From: Clostridioides difficile_A
GTDB lineage: Bacteria; Bacillota; Clostridia; Peptostreptococcales; Peptostreptococcaceae
Direction: 5' to 3'
Length of the DNA: 64,000 bases
Assembly (NCBI GenBank): GCA_945909635.1
Contig: OX246690.1
Coordinates: forward strand, 2,294,001-2,358,000
In this document: one piece after another, positions 19,301-26,370 of the stretch
Layout of the letters: every line of letters begins with the position of its first letter
Numbering within the stretch: the first letter of the stretch is position 1
The notes under the pieces: generated by a model
The model's input: only the letters and a program-made list of their open reading frames with translations
Databases searched by the model: none
Told to the model about the DNA's origin: nothing
Position numbers and translations under genes: made by a program

Positions 19301-19353
19301 TTCCCATTTAAATTCGTTAATTTATCTATAATATTATTAGTTAATGTCTCCAT
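16312..19353 (-). CDS. Multidomain GGDEF-EAL-PAS-PAS-GGDEF signalling protein
   Basis: 1013 residues from the ATG at 19353, which has a GAGGGGGAT ribosome site; an in-frame ATG 14 codons upstream lacks one. Domain order: degenerate GGDEF (LDGNGF, about 10-165), degenerate EAL (EVL for EAL; FDSFG for DDFG; VEGIED kept, about 180-420), two or three PAS domains (about 465-830), then a C-terminal GGDEF (about 850-1010). The last has an intact RVGGDEF and an RxxD inhibitory site (RKAD) five residues before it. It is cytoplasmic. The likely activity is diguanylate cyclase gated by the PAS sensors, with the N-terminal pair as binding modules. Confidence 0.88.
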   Translation of the reverse strand: METLTNNIIDKLTNLNGNYNFRMMLSSLENQKNPYGIMFIGIDDFEQINNLYSYSFGDKVLKKFSRAILPFLPEDVSLYRLDGNGFGVLYPDGDCYELIKLFNRFQDVAQCIKQINGHAISFTISGSICFYPKDGIDCDSLYQNARVTFERAKKQGKKTLLVYSKDKLTFSQYSIKLIEYLRESVLNDFKGFYLNYQPLIFADNKKLYGCEVLLRWKNPNFEMKLGPTEFIPFLESSGLMDKVSQWIIRTALKQLNIWIKYMPNFKMNINVSYQQLENPSFKFFILDTIKKEGVPPSLITLELTEDNTIKKIEEIRRSFDFLRSQGIKITFDSFGAKHSSLEIFRELSADSLKINHTLLNRITYDVTDQKIVSQIINLCHSMNMTVYVEGIEDKETLKIIEQMRPEILQGFYYKEPINADKFHEYYFEEYVDSFNYQEDIISKDISLEKEKSMVYSALTPTHSMNIKELIDNAYAGIFQVGMDHEFTFLTCNEGYRRMLGYTIKEMEEKFKNQALGFVHQDDIEYVNYEIRRQLGISDIVTIEFRVVKSDGTPIWILGTGNVVRGKEGFKSLIVVIVENDRLKKRSLEMEESYWKYRKVLDNIPACVKCIRFDEDFTLDYISPSFISLIGYTEKEIKNKFDGKYIDLIFEKDRKNVISDIISQINSKDIITLNYRIRCKDNRLISLETISRLCENDKDGKQYFYSSIVDVTDETYEEKDRTSNNLANRYQKALKQWGDILFEYNFKDDTIIFSDNYYNIFQVEPKSTITEQLLNIYEDDCKTLLDALEEAQRGNKPETIEIRILSKNNVHLWCSIEFNEPDKIGDTAISILGKIRNIDEEKKEYNKLIEQSQNDLMTGLLNKSTTEEKIRNILLSSDRSRSYALFMIDVDNFKYVNDTMGHVFGDKILVDLAECLKRNFRKADIVGRVGGDEFIAFMEYSGEKESIQNKGLDILKILDSTFKYDDLYFEISVSIGISVYPEDGEQFYELYHHADSALYRAKEEGKNTYCMFSI

Positions 19354-20038
19354 TAATCCATCCCCCTCAAATTTCAAACTTTTTGAAATAAACATTTATC
19401 TATTATTTTTTTATTTTACTAACATTTTATATCTCTGAAAGTTTTTATGTGTATAATAAATCATTACCTAATTCAAAAGCTATTTTAAATATTAGTCTAC
19501 TTTAAATTTAATCATCAAGTAAATGACATTGAAGATGGAATATCTAATTTATTTTAATAAACAATTAAAGTACCATTTACCTAGAATTTAACTCTTTGAA
19601 TTTATTTTATCACATTATGGAAATATATTCCTTTTTTTTGAGATATTACTTAAATTATACATATACTTGTACAATAAAAGCAACAATCTACTTATCTATT
19701 ATTAATTATGTTTAAAAATAAAATTTATAAATATATAATAAACTAATTACATTTAGATATATATATTATAAAAAGATAATAAAATTAAGAATATCGATAT
19801 TATTAAACAAAAAAATACTTTTTAATGACAATTCTCGTATACAAAACAAATGCATACTACAAATATAGTATACATTTGTAAAGCAATACCTATTTTATAT
19901 AATACACTTAATATATTCTAAATCATTAAACAATGAAAATAGCCATGTAACTAAACAATCGCAGAATCTTCTGCTTTTAGAAGTTACATAGCTATTTTCA
20001 TTACTAGCAATTATAGACTGCTCTTTTAAAACCAATCT
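19354..20038. other. 685-bp AT-rich intergenic region
   Basis: No convincing ORF. It holds the cdsA-side terminator (19930-20003) and an orphan hairpin: ACAAATGCATACTA (19846-19859) against TAGTATACATTTGT (19866-19879), 13 of 14 pairs with a 6-nt loop and no T-tract. The part next to 19353 presumably carries the promoter of the GGDEF gene, but no clear -35/-10 stands out. Confidence 0.5.
19930..20003 (-). terminator. Terminator of the uppS-cdsA operon
   Basis: AATGAAAATAGC (19932-19943) pairs with GCTATTTTCATT (19991-20002), continuing into ATGTAACT/AGTTACAT. A GCAGAA/TTCTGC hairpin sits inside. Confidence 0.75.
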
Positions 20039-20818
20039 TTATCTAATAAAAAATTTAATAGCACTATACACAAAAGGTGCAACTAATATAACGCTATCGA
20101 ATCTATCTAATATACCCCCATGACCAGGTATTATCTTTCCATAATCCTTTATCCCTACATATCTCTTTATAGAAGATGCAAATAAATCTCCTAATTGAGC
20201 TATTATACTTCCTATGCTTCCTATTATTGCTAATTGAAGCAAATTAATACCAAATAAATATCCAAATATAATACAACAAAGTGTACTTCCTATTATTCCT
20301 CCAATAGCTCCTTCTACAGTCTTTTTAGGACTCACTTTAGGAATTAACTTATGTTTTCCAAGTAAATAGCCACTAAAATATGCAAATATATCTGTCATAA
20401 AAGATATAACAAATATAAGCCATACATAGATATTACCTTTTTCAAAACCATTTATAGTTATAACTATAAAATCTAAAAACACTCCTATATAAAAAATCCC
20501 TAAAAACGTAATCGAAACATCTATAACATTGTTTTTGCCCATCAACATATAAATTATACTTGCTAAAAATAAAATGAAAATCATTGCATAAGTATACTCT
20601 AATGGTAAGTTAAAAATATTTTTTACAGCTAAATAAATAGAAAATATATATCCAATAATGAAGATTGGATTTATATCTTTTATTTTAAACGCCTTATAAA
20701 ACTCATGTAATGCAATATAAACTATTGCCATCTCAGCTATATATAAAGGAATCCCTCCATATACAACAAATAGAAATAATGGAACCAGAGCTAGTGAAGC
20801 AATAATTCTTGTAAGCAT
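20039..20818 (-). CDS. cdsA: Phosphatidate cytidylyltransferase
   Basis: 259 residues with about eight membrane helices. The C-terminal CDP-alcohol synthase signature is clear: SSIKRYVGIKDYGKIIPGHGGILDRFDS (about 214-241). CdsA makes CDP-diacylglycerol from phosphatidate and CTP, the branch point of phospholipid synthesis. It follows uppS by 12 nt, in one operon. Confidence 0.96.
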   Translation of the reverse strand: MLTRIIASLALVPLFLFVVYGGIPLYIAEMAIVYIALHEFYKAFKIKDINPIFIIGYIFSIYLAVKNIFNLPLEYTYAMIFILFLASIIYMLMGKNNVIDVSITFLGIFYIGVFLDFIVITINGFEKGNIYVWLIFVISFMTDIFAYFSGYLLGKHKLIPKVSPKKTVEGAIGGIIGSTLCCIIFGYLFGINLLQLAIIGSIGSIIAQLGDLFASSIKRYVGIKDYGKIIPGHGGILDRFDSVILVAPFVYSAIKFFIR

Positions 20819-20830
20819 AAAATAATCTCC

Positions 20831-21565
20831 TTACTTAAGTCCTCCAAATCTTCTATCTCTTTTTTGATATACATAAATAGCCTTTTGTAATTCTTCTTTA
20901 TTAAAATCAGGCCAATGTATATCAGTGAAGTAAAACTCAGAATAAGCAACTTCCCAAAGTAAAAAGTTACTCAATCTTTGTTCACCGCTTGTTCTTATTA
21001 CCAAGTCTGGATCTGGTATAGACTTTGTGCTTAAATAGTTTTTTATAATATCTTCATCAATATTGTTTATATCTATTTTACCACTTTCACAATTTTTTAC
21101 TATATCTATAAGAGCATTTTTTATATCTGCCCTACTTCCATAGTTTAATGCTAAATTTAAGTTAACTCCTGTATTGTCTTTTGTCGTCTCCTTAGCTGAG
21201 TTTAATTCTCTTATACAAGTCTTTGGTAAAGCACTTATATCTCCTATAGCTGTTACTTTTACATTATTTTGATGAAGCTCAGCTATTTCATTTCTTAAGT
21301 ATGTAGATAATAAGTTCATAAGTGTATCAACTTCAATTTTTGGTCTCTTCCAATTTTCTGTTGAAAATGCATATAATGTCAAGTGCTTAACTCCTAAATT
21401 TGAGCATTCTTTTACTATATCTCTTATAGTTTCTACTCCAGCCTTATGTCCTGCAGTTCTTGGAAGAAATCTAGATTTTGCCCATCTTCCATTCCCATCC
21501 ATTATAATAGCAATATGAGTAGGTATGTTATTTAAGTCTATGTCATACATAATGTTGTTATTCAT
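20831..21565 (-). CDS. uppS: Undecaprenyl diphosphate synthase (cis-prenyltransferase)
   Basis: 244 residues. The family motifs IAIIMDGNGRWAKSR (about 18-32, catalytic Asp), HKAGVETIRDIV, LTLYAFSTENWKRP and RTSGEQRLSNFLLWEVAYSEFYF (about 191-213) are all present. UppS condenses isopentenyl units into the C55 lipid carrier for peptidoglycan and wall glycopolymers, using the products of the MEP pathway encoded nearby (dxr, ispG). GGAGG precedes the ATG. Confidence 0.97.
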   Translation of the reverse strand: MNNNIMYDIDLNNIPTHIAIIMDGNGRWAKSRFLPRTAGHKAGVETIRDIVKECSNLGVKHLTLYAFSTENWKRPKIEVDTLMNLLSTYLRNEIAELHQNNVKVTAIGDISALPKTCIRELNSAKETTKDNTGVNLNLALNYGSRADIKNALIDIVKNCESGKIDINNIDEDIIKNYLSTKSIPDPDLVIRTSGEQRLSNFLLWEVAYSEFYFTDIHWPDFNKEELQKAIYVYQKRDRRFGGLK

Positions 21566-21593
21566 ATTTTGCCTCCAATATTGTTCTGACTCC

Positions 21594-21797
21594 TTAAACT
21601 AAGGAGTCAGAAAAGTATGTGATTATTAGTTCTACATTATCACCTATCTCAGATATTTTTATAACTCTAGGAACTACAAGTTTATCTTTATCCTTTTTGC
21701 CTTCAATCGATTTTATAATATAAGTTACATTTTGTTCATCAAAATATTTTTTTACCTCATCTACATGAAGACCTAAAAGGTTATAATATTTTTTCAA
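21594..21797 (-). CDS. Small unknown protein between frr and uppS, 67 aa
   Basis: A TTG start at 21797 follows GGAGGTATAATA, and the gene begins 2 nt after the frr stop, so it is translated within the operon. The product (MKKYYNLLGLHVDEVKKYFDEQNVTYIIKSIEG...NVELIITYFSDSLV) has no membrane helix. The G-L-H-V-D-E-V...V-P-R-V-I-K pattern resembles a single PASTA-like domain, a weak impression only. It replaces nothing in the standard operon, and I assign no function. Confidence 0.65.
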   Translation of the reverse strand: MKKYYNLLGLHVDEVKKYFDEQNVTYIIKSIEGKKDKDKLVVPRVIKISEIGDNVELIITYFSDSLV

Positions 21798-21799
21798 TA

Positions 21800-22357
21800 T
21801 TATACCTCCATTATATCCTTTTCTTTTTTAGATAATAACGCATCTATTTCTTTTATAAATTTATCAGTCATTTTTTGAACTTCATCTTGTGCTTTCTTTG
21901 ACTCATCTTCAGTTAATTCTCCGCCTTTTTCCATTTTTTTAATCTTTTCATTGGCGTCTCTTCTTTCATTTCTTATTCTAACTTTAAATTCTTCTGCAGC
22001 TTTACTAGCTTTTTTAGCTAGTTCTTTTCTTCTTTCTTCTGTTAAAGCAGGTACAGAAAGTCTTATAACTTCGCCATCATTTGATGGATTTAATCCTAAA
22101 TCTGAATTAGATATAGCTTTTTCTATTTCATGCATAGCAGATTTATCCCAAGGAGATATCATCAATACTCTTGGTTCTGGTACAGATATAGCACCAATTT
22201 GATTTATCGGAGTTGGAGTTCCATAATAATCAACTCTTATCTTGTCTAACATTTGTGCATTAGCTCTTCCTGCTCTTATAGTCCCAAATTCAAATTTCAG
22301 AGCATCAATTGTCCCATTCATTTTCTCTTCTAACTGCTTATGTATTTCTAGTTTCAT
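21800..22357 (-). CDS. frr: Ribosome recycling factor
   Basis: 185 residues, the exact family length. Strongly conserved FGTIRAGRANAQMLDKIRVDYYGTPTPINQ (about 24-54) and C-terminal RRDANEKIKKMEKGGELTEDESKKAQDEVQKMTDKFI are visible. RRF with EF-G splits post-termination ribosomes. Between pyrH and the 67-aa ORF in the operon. Confidence 0.98.
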   Translation of the reverse strand: MKLEIHKQLEEKMNGTIDALKFEFGTIRAGRANAQMLDKIRVDYYGTPTPINQIGAISVPEPRVLMISPWDKSAMHEIEKAISNSDLGLNPSNDGEVIRLSVPALTEERRKELAKKASKAAEEFKVRIRNERRDANEKIKKMEKGGELTEDESKKAQDEVQKMTDKFIKEIDALLSKKEKDIMEV

Positions 22358-22382
22358 AATTTTACTCCTCCTTCATTCTTCA

Positions 22383-23087
22383 TTATTTTACAGTAGTTCC
22401 TATATTTTCACCTTTTACTGCTCTTATTATATTCTCTGTTGTAAGCTCAAATACCTTTATTGGAATCTTATTATCCATACATAAAGATGTAGCTGTAGAG
22501 TCCATTACTTTTAATTCTTTTTGTATAACTTCCATATAACTTAATTCTGTAAATTTCTTAGCATCTGCATGTACTTTTGGATCCTTGTCATATACTGCAT
22601 CAACATTTTTAGCTAACAGGATAACTTCTGCTTCCATTTCAGCAGCACGTAAAGCAGCAGTTGTATCTGTTGTAAAGTAAGGGTTTCCTGTTCCTGCACC
22701 AAATATAACAACTCTTTCCTTTTCTAAATGTCTAACTGCTCTTCTTCTTATATATGGCTCTGCAATTTGTCTCATATCTATAGCAGTTTGAACTCTTGTA
22801 GCAACCTCTATATTTTCTAGTGCATCTTGTAATGCCATCGCATTCATAACTGTAGCTAACATTCCTATATAATCAGCAGTAGTTCTGTCCATTCCTTCGC
22901 TAGTTCTACCTCTCCAGAAGTTTCCTCCACCTACTACTACAGCTACTTCAACACCTATTTCTTGTATTTTTTTAATAGCAATAGCAATATCATTAACTAC
23001 ATCATTGTTTATACCAAAACCTCTTTCTCCAGCTAATGCTTCTCCACTTAATTTTAACAATACCCTTTTGTACATTGGTTTATCCAT
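22383..23087 (-). CDS. pyrH: UMP kinase
   Basis: 234 residues. The amino-acid-kinase-fold features of bacterial UMP kinase are present: KRVLLKLSGEALAG (7-20), VVVGGGNFWRGRTSEGMDRTTADYIGMLATV (about 50-80) and FGAGTGNPYFTTDTTAALRAAEM (about 128-150). It phosphorylates UMP to UDP and is normally GTP-activated and UTP-inhibited. It is separated from tsf by a terminator-like hairpin, so it may be partly uncoupled from rpsB-tsf. Confidence 0.98.
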   Translation of the reverse strand: MDKPMYKRVLLKLSGEALAGERGFGINNDVVNDIAIAIKKIQEIGVEVAVVVGGGNFWRGRTSEGMDRTTADYIGMLATVMNAMALQDALENIEVATRVQTAIDMRQIAEPYIRRRAVRHLEKERVVIFGAGTGNPYFTTDTTAALRAAEMEAEVILLAKNVDAVYDKDPKVHADAKKFTELSYMEVIQKELKVMDSTATSLCMDNKIPIKVFELTTENIIRAVKGENIGTTVK

Positions 23088-23129
23088 CAGAAACCTCCTA
23101 TTTCAATCCTTCATATCCATTTTTTTCTA

Positions 23130-23164
23130 TTTTTTAAAAAAGAGAACACCTGCGTGTTCTCTCT
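23130..23164 (-). terminator. Terminator or attenuator after tsf
   Basis: AGAGAACAC (23141-23149) pairs with GTGTTCTCT (23154-23162) with a tetraloop. On the minus strand it is followed by TTTTTTAAAAA. Confidence 0.8.
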
Positions 23165-23171
23165 TTGGTTA

Positions 23172-24083
23172 TTACTTAAGTTGCTTCGCAACTTCTTCTG
23201 CAAAGTTTTCTTCTCTCTTTTGTATACCTTCACCAACTTCGAATCTCACAACTTTAACAACTTTTATATCAGAACCTACTGCTTTAGCAACATCAGCAAC
23301 TAATTGTTTAACAGTTATATCTGGATTTTTAACGAAAGTTTGCTCTAATAAACAAACCTCTTTTAATTCTTTTTCTAATCTTCCTTTAACCATTTTTTCA
23401 ACTATATTAGCTGGCTTTCCTTCATTTAAAGCTTGTTGAGTTAATACTTCTGTTTCATGTGCTATGTATTCAGCATCTACTTCATCTCTTGAAACGTACT
23501 TAGGATTCATAGCAGCAACTTGCATAGCTACATCTTTACCTAATTCTAAAACTTTAGCATCTCTAGCTTCTGTTTCCATTTCAACAAGAACACCTATTTT
23601 TCCGCCACCATGAATGTATCCAGCAACTTGTCCATTAGTTACAACTTTAGCAAATCTTCTAAAGTCTAATTTTTCACCGATTTTTGCAACTCTATTATTT
23701 AAAACTTCTTGTAAAGTTATTCCTTCTCTATGAGTCTCACCTAATAAAGAAGCTACATCTTCTTTATCAGTAGCTAATGCCATACAAGCAGCATCTTTAA
23801 CGAATACTTTGAAGTCTTCATTTTTAGCAACGAAATCTGTTTCTGAGTTAACTTCTACCATAGAAGCAACTGTATTATCATCATTCATTTCTATCGCAAC
23901 TAGACCTTCAGCAGCAACTCTACCAGCTTTTTTAGCAGCTTTTGATAATCCTTTTTCTCTTAATAAATCTACTGCTTTTTCCATATTTCCTTCAGCTTCT
24001 TGTAAAGCTTTCTTGCAGTCCATCATTCCTGCGCCTGTACTTTCTCTTAACTCTTTTACCATTTGAGCAGTTATATTAGCCAT
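23172..24083 (-). CDS. tsf: Translation elongation factor Ts
   Basis: 303 residues. The N-terminal UBA-like domain (MVKELRESTGAGMMDCKKALQE, about 9-30) and the EF-Tu-contacting TDFVAKNEDFK motif (about 80-91) are present, with the dimerisation core behind. It recycles EF-Tu-GDP. Second gene after rpsB, with a GC-rich hairpin in the gap. Confidence 0.98.
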   Translation of the reverse strand: MANITAQMVKELRESTGAGMMDCKKALQEAEGNMEKAVDLLREKGLSKAAKKAGRVAAEGLVAIEMNDDNTVASMVEVNSETDFVAKNEDFKVFVKDAACMALATDKEDVASLLGETHREGITLQEVLNNRVAKIGEKLDFRRFAKVVTNGQVAGYIHGGGKIGVLVEMETEARDAKVLELGKDVAMQVAAMNPKYVSRDEVDAEYIAHETEVLTQQALNEGKPANIVEKMVKGRLEKELKEVCLLEQTFVKNPDITVKQLVADVAKAVGSDIKVVKVVRFEVGEGIQKREENFAEEVAKQLK

Positions 24084-24121
24084 TTTTTAAGTTTCCTCCT
24101 ACTTATTCTATTCCATATTAT

Positions 24122-24149
24122 AAATGGTAAGGGCGACCCTTACCATTTA
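24122..24149 (-). other. Intercistronic hairpin between rpsB and tsf
   Basis: AATGGTAAGGG and CCCTTACCATT form an 11-bp stem with a CGA loop. No T-tract follows on the minus strand, so it is more likely an mRNA processing, stability or attenuation element than a terminator. Confidence 0.65.
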
Positions 24150-24161
24150 ATTGTCAAATTA

Positions 24162-24875
24162 TTATTCTTGGTCTTCAGCTACTTCTTCTTCAGCACCTTG
24201 TCTACCTTCGATTACAGCTGTTGCCATAGCACCAGTTATTAATTTTACGGCTCTTATAGCATCATCATTTCCTGGTATAGCAAAGTCTAATTGCTCTGGG
24301 TCACAGTTAGTATCAACTATACCAACTACTGGTATACCTAATCTATGAGCCTCTTGTATAGCTATGTTTTCTTTTCTTGGGTCAACTACGAACATTGCAC
24401 CTGGTAATTCAGGCATGTCTTTTATTCCACCTAAGTATTTTTCTAGTTTTTCTTTTTCAGCTCTTAATTTTATAACTTCTTTTTTAGGAAGAACATTAAA
24501 TACACCTTCTTCTTCCATTTTTTCTAATTCTCTTAATTTATTTATTCTAGTTTTTATAGTTTTGTGGTTTGTTAACATTCCACCTAACCATCTCTCATTA
24601 ACAAAGTACATTCCACATCTTTCAGCTTCATCTTTTATCGCATCTTGAGCTTGTTTTTTAGTTCCTACGAATAAGATTGGCTTTCCTGTTTCAGCTACTT
24701 CTTTAGTGAACTTGTAAGCTTCTTCAACTTTTTTAACTGTTTTTTGTAAGTCTATTATATATATTCCATTTCTTTCTGTGAATATATACTTAGCCATTTT
24801 AGGGTTCCATCTTCTTGTTTGATGACCAAAGTGAACACCTGCTTCTAATAATTGTTTCATTGATATTACTGACAT
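24162..24875 (-). CDS. rpsB: 30S ribosomal protein S2
   Basis: 237 residues. It begins MSVISMKQLLEAGVHFGHQTRRWNPKM and shows RWLGGMLTNHKTI and PGNDDAIRAVKLI, all diagnostic of bacterial S2. An acidic extension (GAEEEVAEDQE) ends the protein. First gene of the rpsB-tsf-pyrH-frr operon. A leader of about 110 nt precedes it, and S2 is known to autoregulate in other bacteria. Confidence 0.98.
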   Translation of the reverse strand: MSVISMKQLLEAGVHFGHQTRRWNPKMAKYIFTERNGIYIIDLQKTVKKVEEAYKFTKEVAETGKPILFVGTKKQAQDAIKDEAERCGMYFVNERWLGGMLTNHKTIKTRINKLRELEKMEEEGVFNVLPKKEVIKLRAEKEKLEKYLGGIKDMPELPGAMFVVDPRKENIAIQEAHRLGIPVVGIVDTNCDPEQLDFAIPGNDDAIRAVKLITGAMATAVIEGRQGAEEEVAEDQE

Positions 24876-24979
24876 ATTTTACCTCCTGGTTTTATACCTC
24901 CAGCTTGATCTTCTCCCTAAAAAACCATGTAATAGGCACCTTTTAAGGATCCCAATGCTGTGTGTGATTTATTTTATTT

Positions 24980-25021
24980 TTTCACCTCTAGTAGTATATC
25001 ATAGAGGTGAAAAAATAACAA
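24980..25021 (-). promoter_or_regulatory. rpsB promoter with an inverted repeat across the -10
   Basis: On the minus strand TTGTTA (25016-25021), a 17-bp spacer and TATACT (24993-24998) form a near-consensus vegetative promoter. An 8-bp perfect inverted repeat, CACCTCTA/TAGAGGTG, flanks the -10. No T-tract follows on the minus strand, arguing against a terminator. Confidence 0.65.
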
Positions 25022-25082
25022 TATTTTTTCCATATTTTCTATTTTTATATTTTTTTGTGTATTTTATACCATTTTTTTGAAT

Positions 25083-26276
25083 TTAATTTGCAAATTTCAT
25101 TTTTAATTTTGTTTTTAATGATATATTGTCTACATTATTACTACTTACTATATCTACACTTCCAAGTAAGTCACCTGAATTAGTATAGTATTTTATAGTA
25201 CCCATAGTATCACCTTTTTTAACAGGATATTCTATATCTTTAATCTTTACTTCTGATTTTATACTTTCATCATCTTTTAATACTGTGTAAAGTTCATCCT
25301 TAGCTTTTAAAGTAACTTCTAATTCTTTCATGCCTTTAATATATTTCTTACCAATAAAACTATCTTTATCAATTAATTTTTTCATATTAAAATTTTCTTT
25401 TCCATATTTAAGTAGTGCTAAAGAAGCAGATGTTCTTTTATTTTTATGATTAGTACCCAATACTACACCTATTACTCTACGTTTTTTCTCATTTTTTTCA
25501 TTTTTGTTTACAATCATAGAAAATGATAAACAATATCCAGCATTACCAGTATATCCAGTTTTTATACCATCTACTTCTGGTATAATTCTTAATAATGCAT
25601 TTGTATTGCTTTTTTCAAAACTTCTATCTGAATTTGTATATGTCTCCATATCAGTTATAGCTGTTACTTGTTTTTCATAATGGTCAAACATGTATTTACC
25701 AAGAATAGCTATATCCCTTGCAGTAGATTTATTTTCTTTTGCTGGTTGTTTTGGATTATTTAAATCGTATATTGGAAGACCATTTGGATTTAGAAAATGT
25801 GTATTTGTCATTCCTATTTCTTTTGCTTTTTTATTCATTCTATCCACAAACGCTTCCTTAGTTTTACAAATATGTTTTGCTATAGCAATTGCCGCATCAT
25901 TTCCTGATACAATCATAAGACCTCTCATAAGCTCTATAAGTGGTACTTCTTCACCATTTTTAAGTTTATAACTTGAACCTTTTACAGATGCAATAGACTT
26001 GTCTATTTTTACTACATCAGTTTCTTTTACTTCTTTATTTTCAATAGCTTCTATTGCAAGTAAAAAAGTCATCATCTTACTTAAACTAGCTAATGGTACC
26101 TTCATATCAGGTTCTTTACTATATAAAACTCTACCTGTCTCTTGGTCTATAAGTATAGATGTTTTTGAGTATTTGTCTACAGATTTTTCATCTGCAAATG
26201 AATAAGTTGGTATTATAAAAACTAGTATCATGGCTAATGCTATAATTTTTCTTATTGCATTTTTCAATTTTTTCAC
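25083..26276 (-). CDS. D-alanyl-D-alanine carboxypeptidase (PBP5/DacF type)
   Basis: 397 residues with a signal peptide (KKLKNAIRKIIALAMILVFIIPTYSFA). The serine penicillin-binding motifs are complete: S64-L-S-K67 (ASLSKMM), SGN (VSGNDAAIA) and KTG (GIKTGYTGNAG). A C-terminal beta domain (about 295-395) matches PBP5_C. It trims the terminal D-Ala of peptidoglycan pentapeptides outside the cell. The C-terminus lacks an obvious amphipathic membrane anchor of the E. coli type. Monocistronic, upstream of rpsB. Confidence 0.93.
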   Translation of the reverse strand: MKKLKNAIRKIIALAMILVFIIPTYSFADEKSVDKYSKTSILIDQETGRVLYSKEPDMKVPLASLSKMMTFLLAIEAIENKEVKETDVVKIDKSIASVKGSSYKLKNGEEVPLIELMRGLMIVSGNDAAIAIAKHICKTKEAFVDRMNKKAKEIGMTNTHFLNPNGLPIYDLNNPKQPAKENKSTARDIAILGKYMFDHYEKQVTAITDMETYTNSDRSFEKSNTNALLRIIPEVDGIKTGYTGNAGYCLSFSMIVNKNEKNEKKRRVIGVVLGTNHKNKRTSASLALLKYGKENFNMKKLIDKDSFIGKKYIKGMKELEVTLKAKDELYTVLKDDESIKSEVKIKDIEYPVKKGDTMGTIKYYTNSGDLLGSVDIVSSNNVDNISLKTKLKMKFAN

Positions 26277-26370
26277 CTTCTTGGATTATTAAGTATATTT
26301 ATATTTAAATTTTCCCTATTTAGTCCAATTTATATCTAGTAATTAATACCTATCCATATTTACACAGATA

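Noticed and set aside
23005..23439. 144-codon plus-strand ORF over pyrH/tsf
   Set aside because: Antisense to two certain housekeeping genes; no Shine-Dalgarno; composition is that of a shadow frame.
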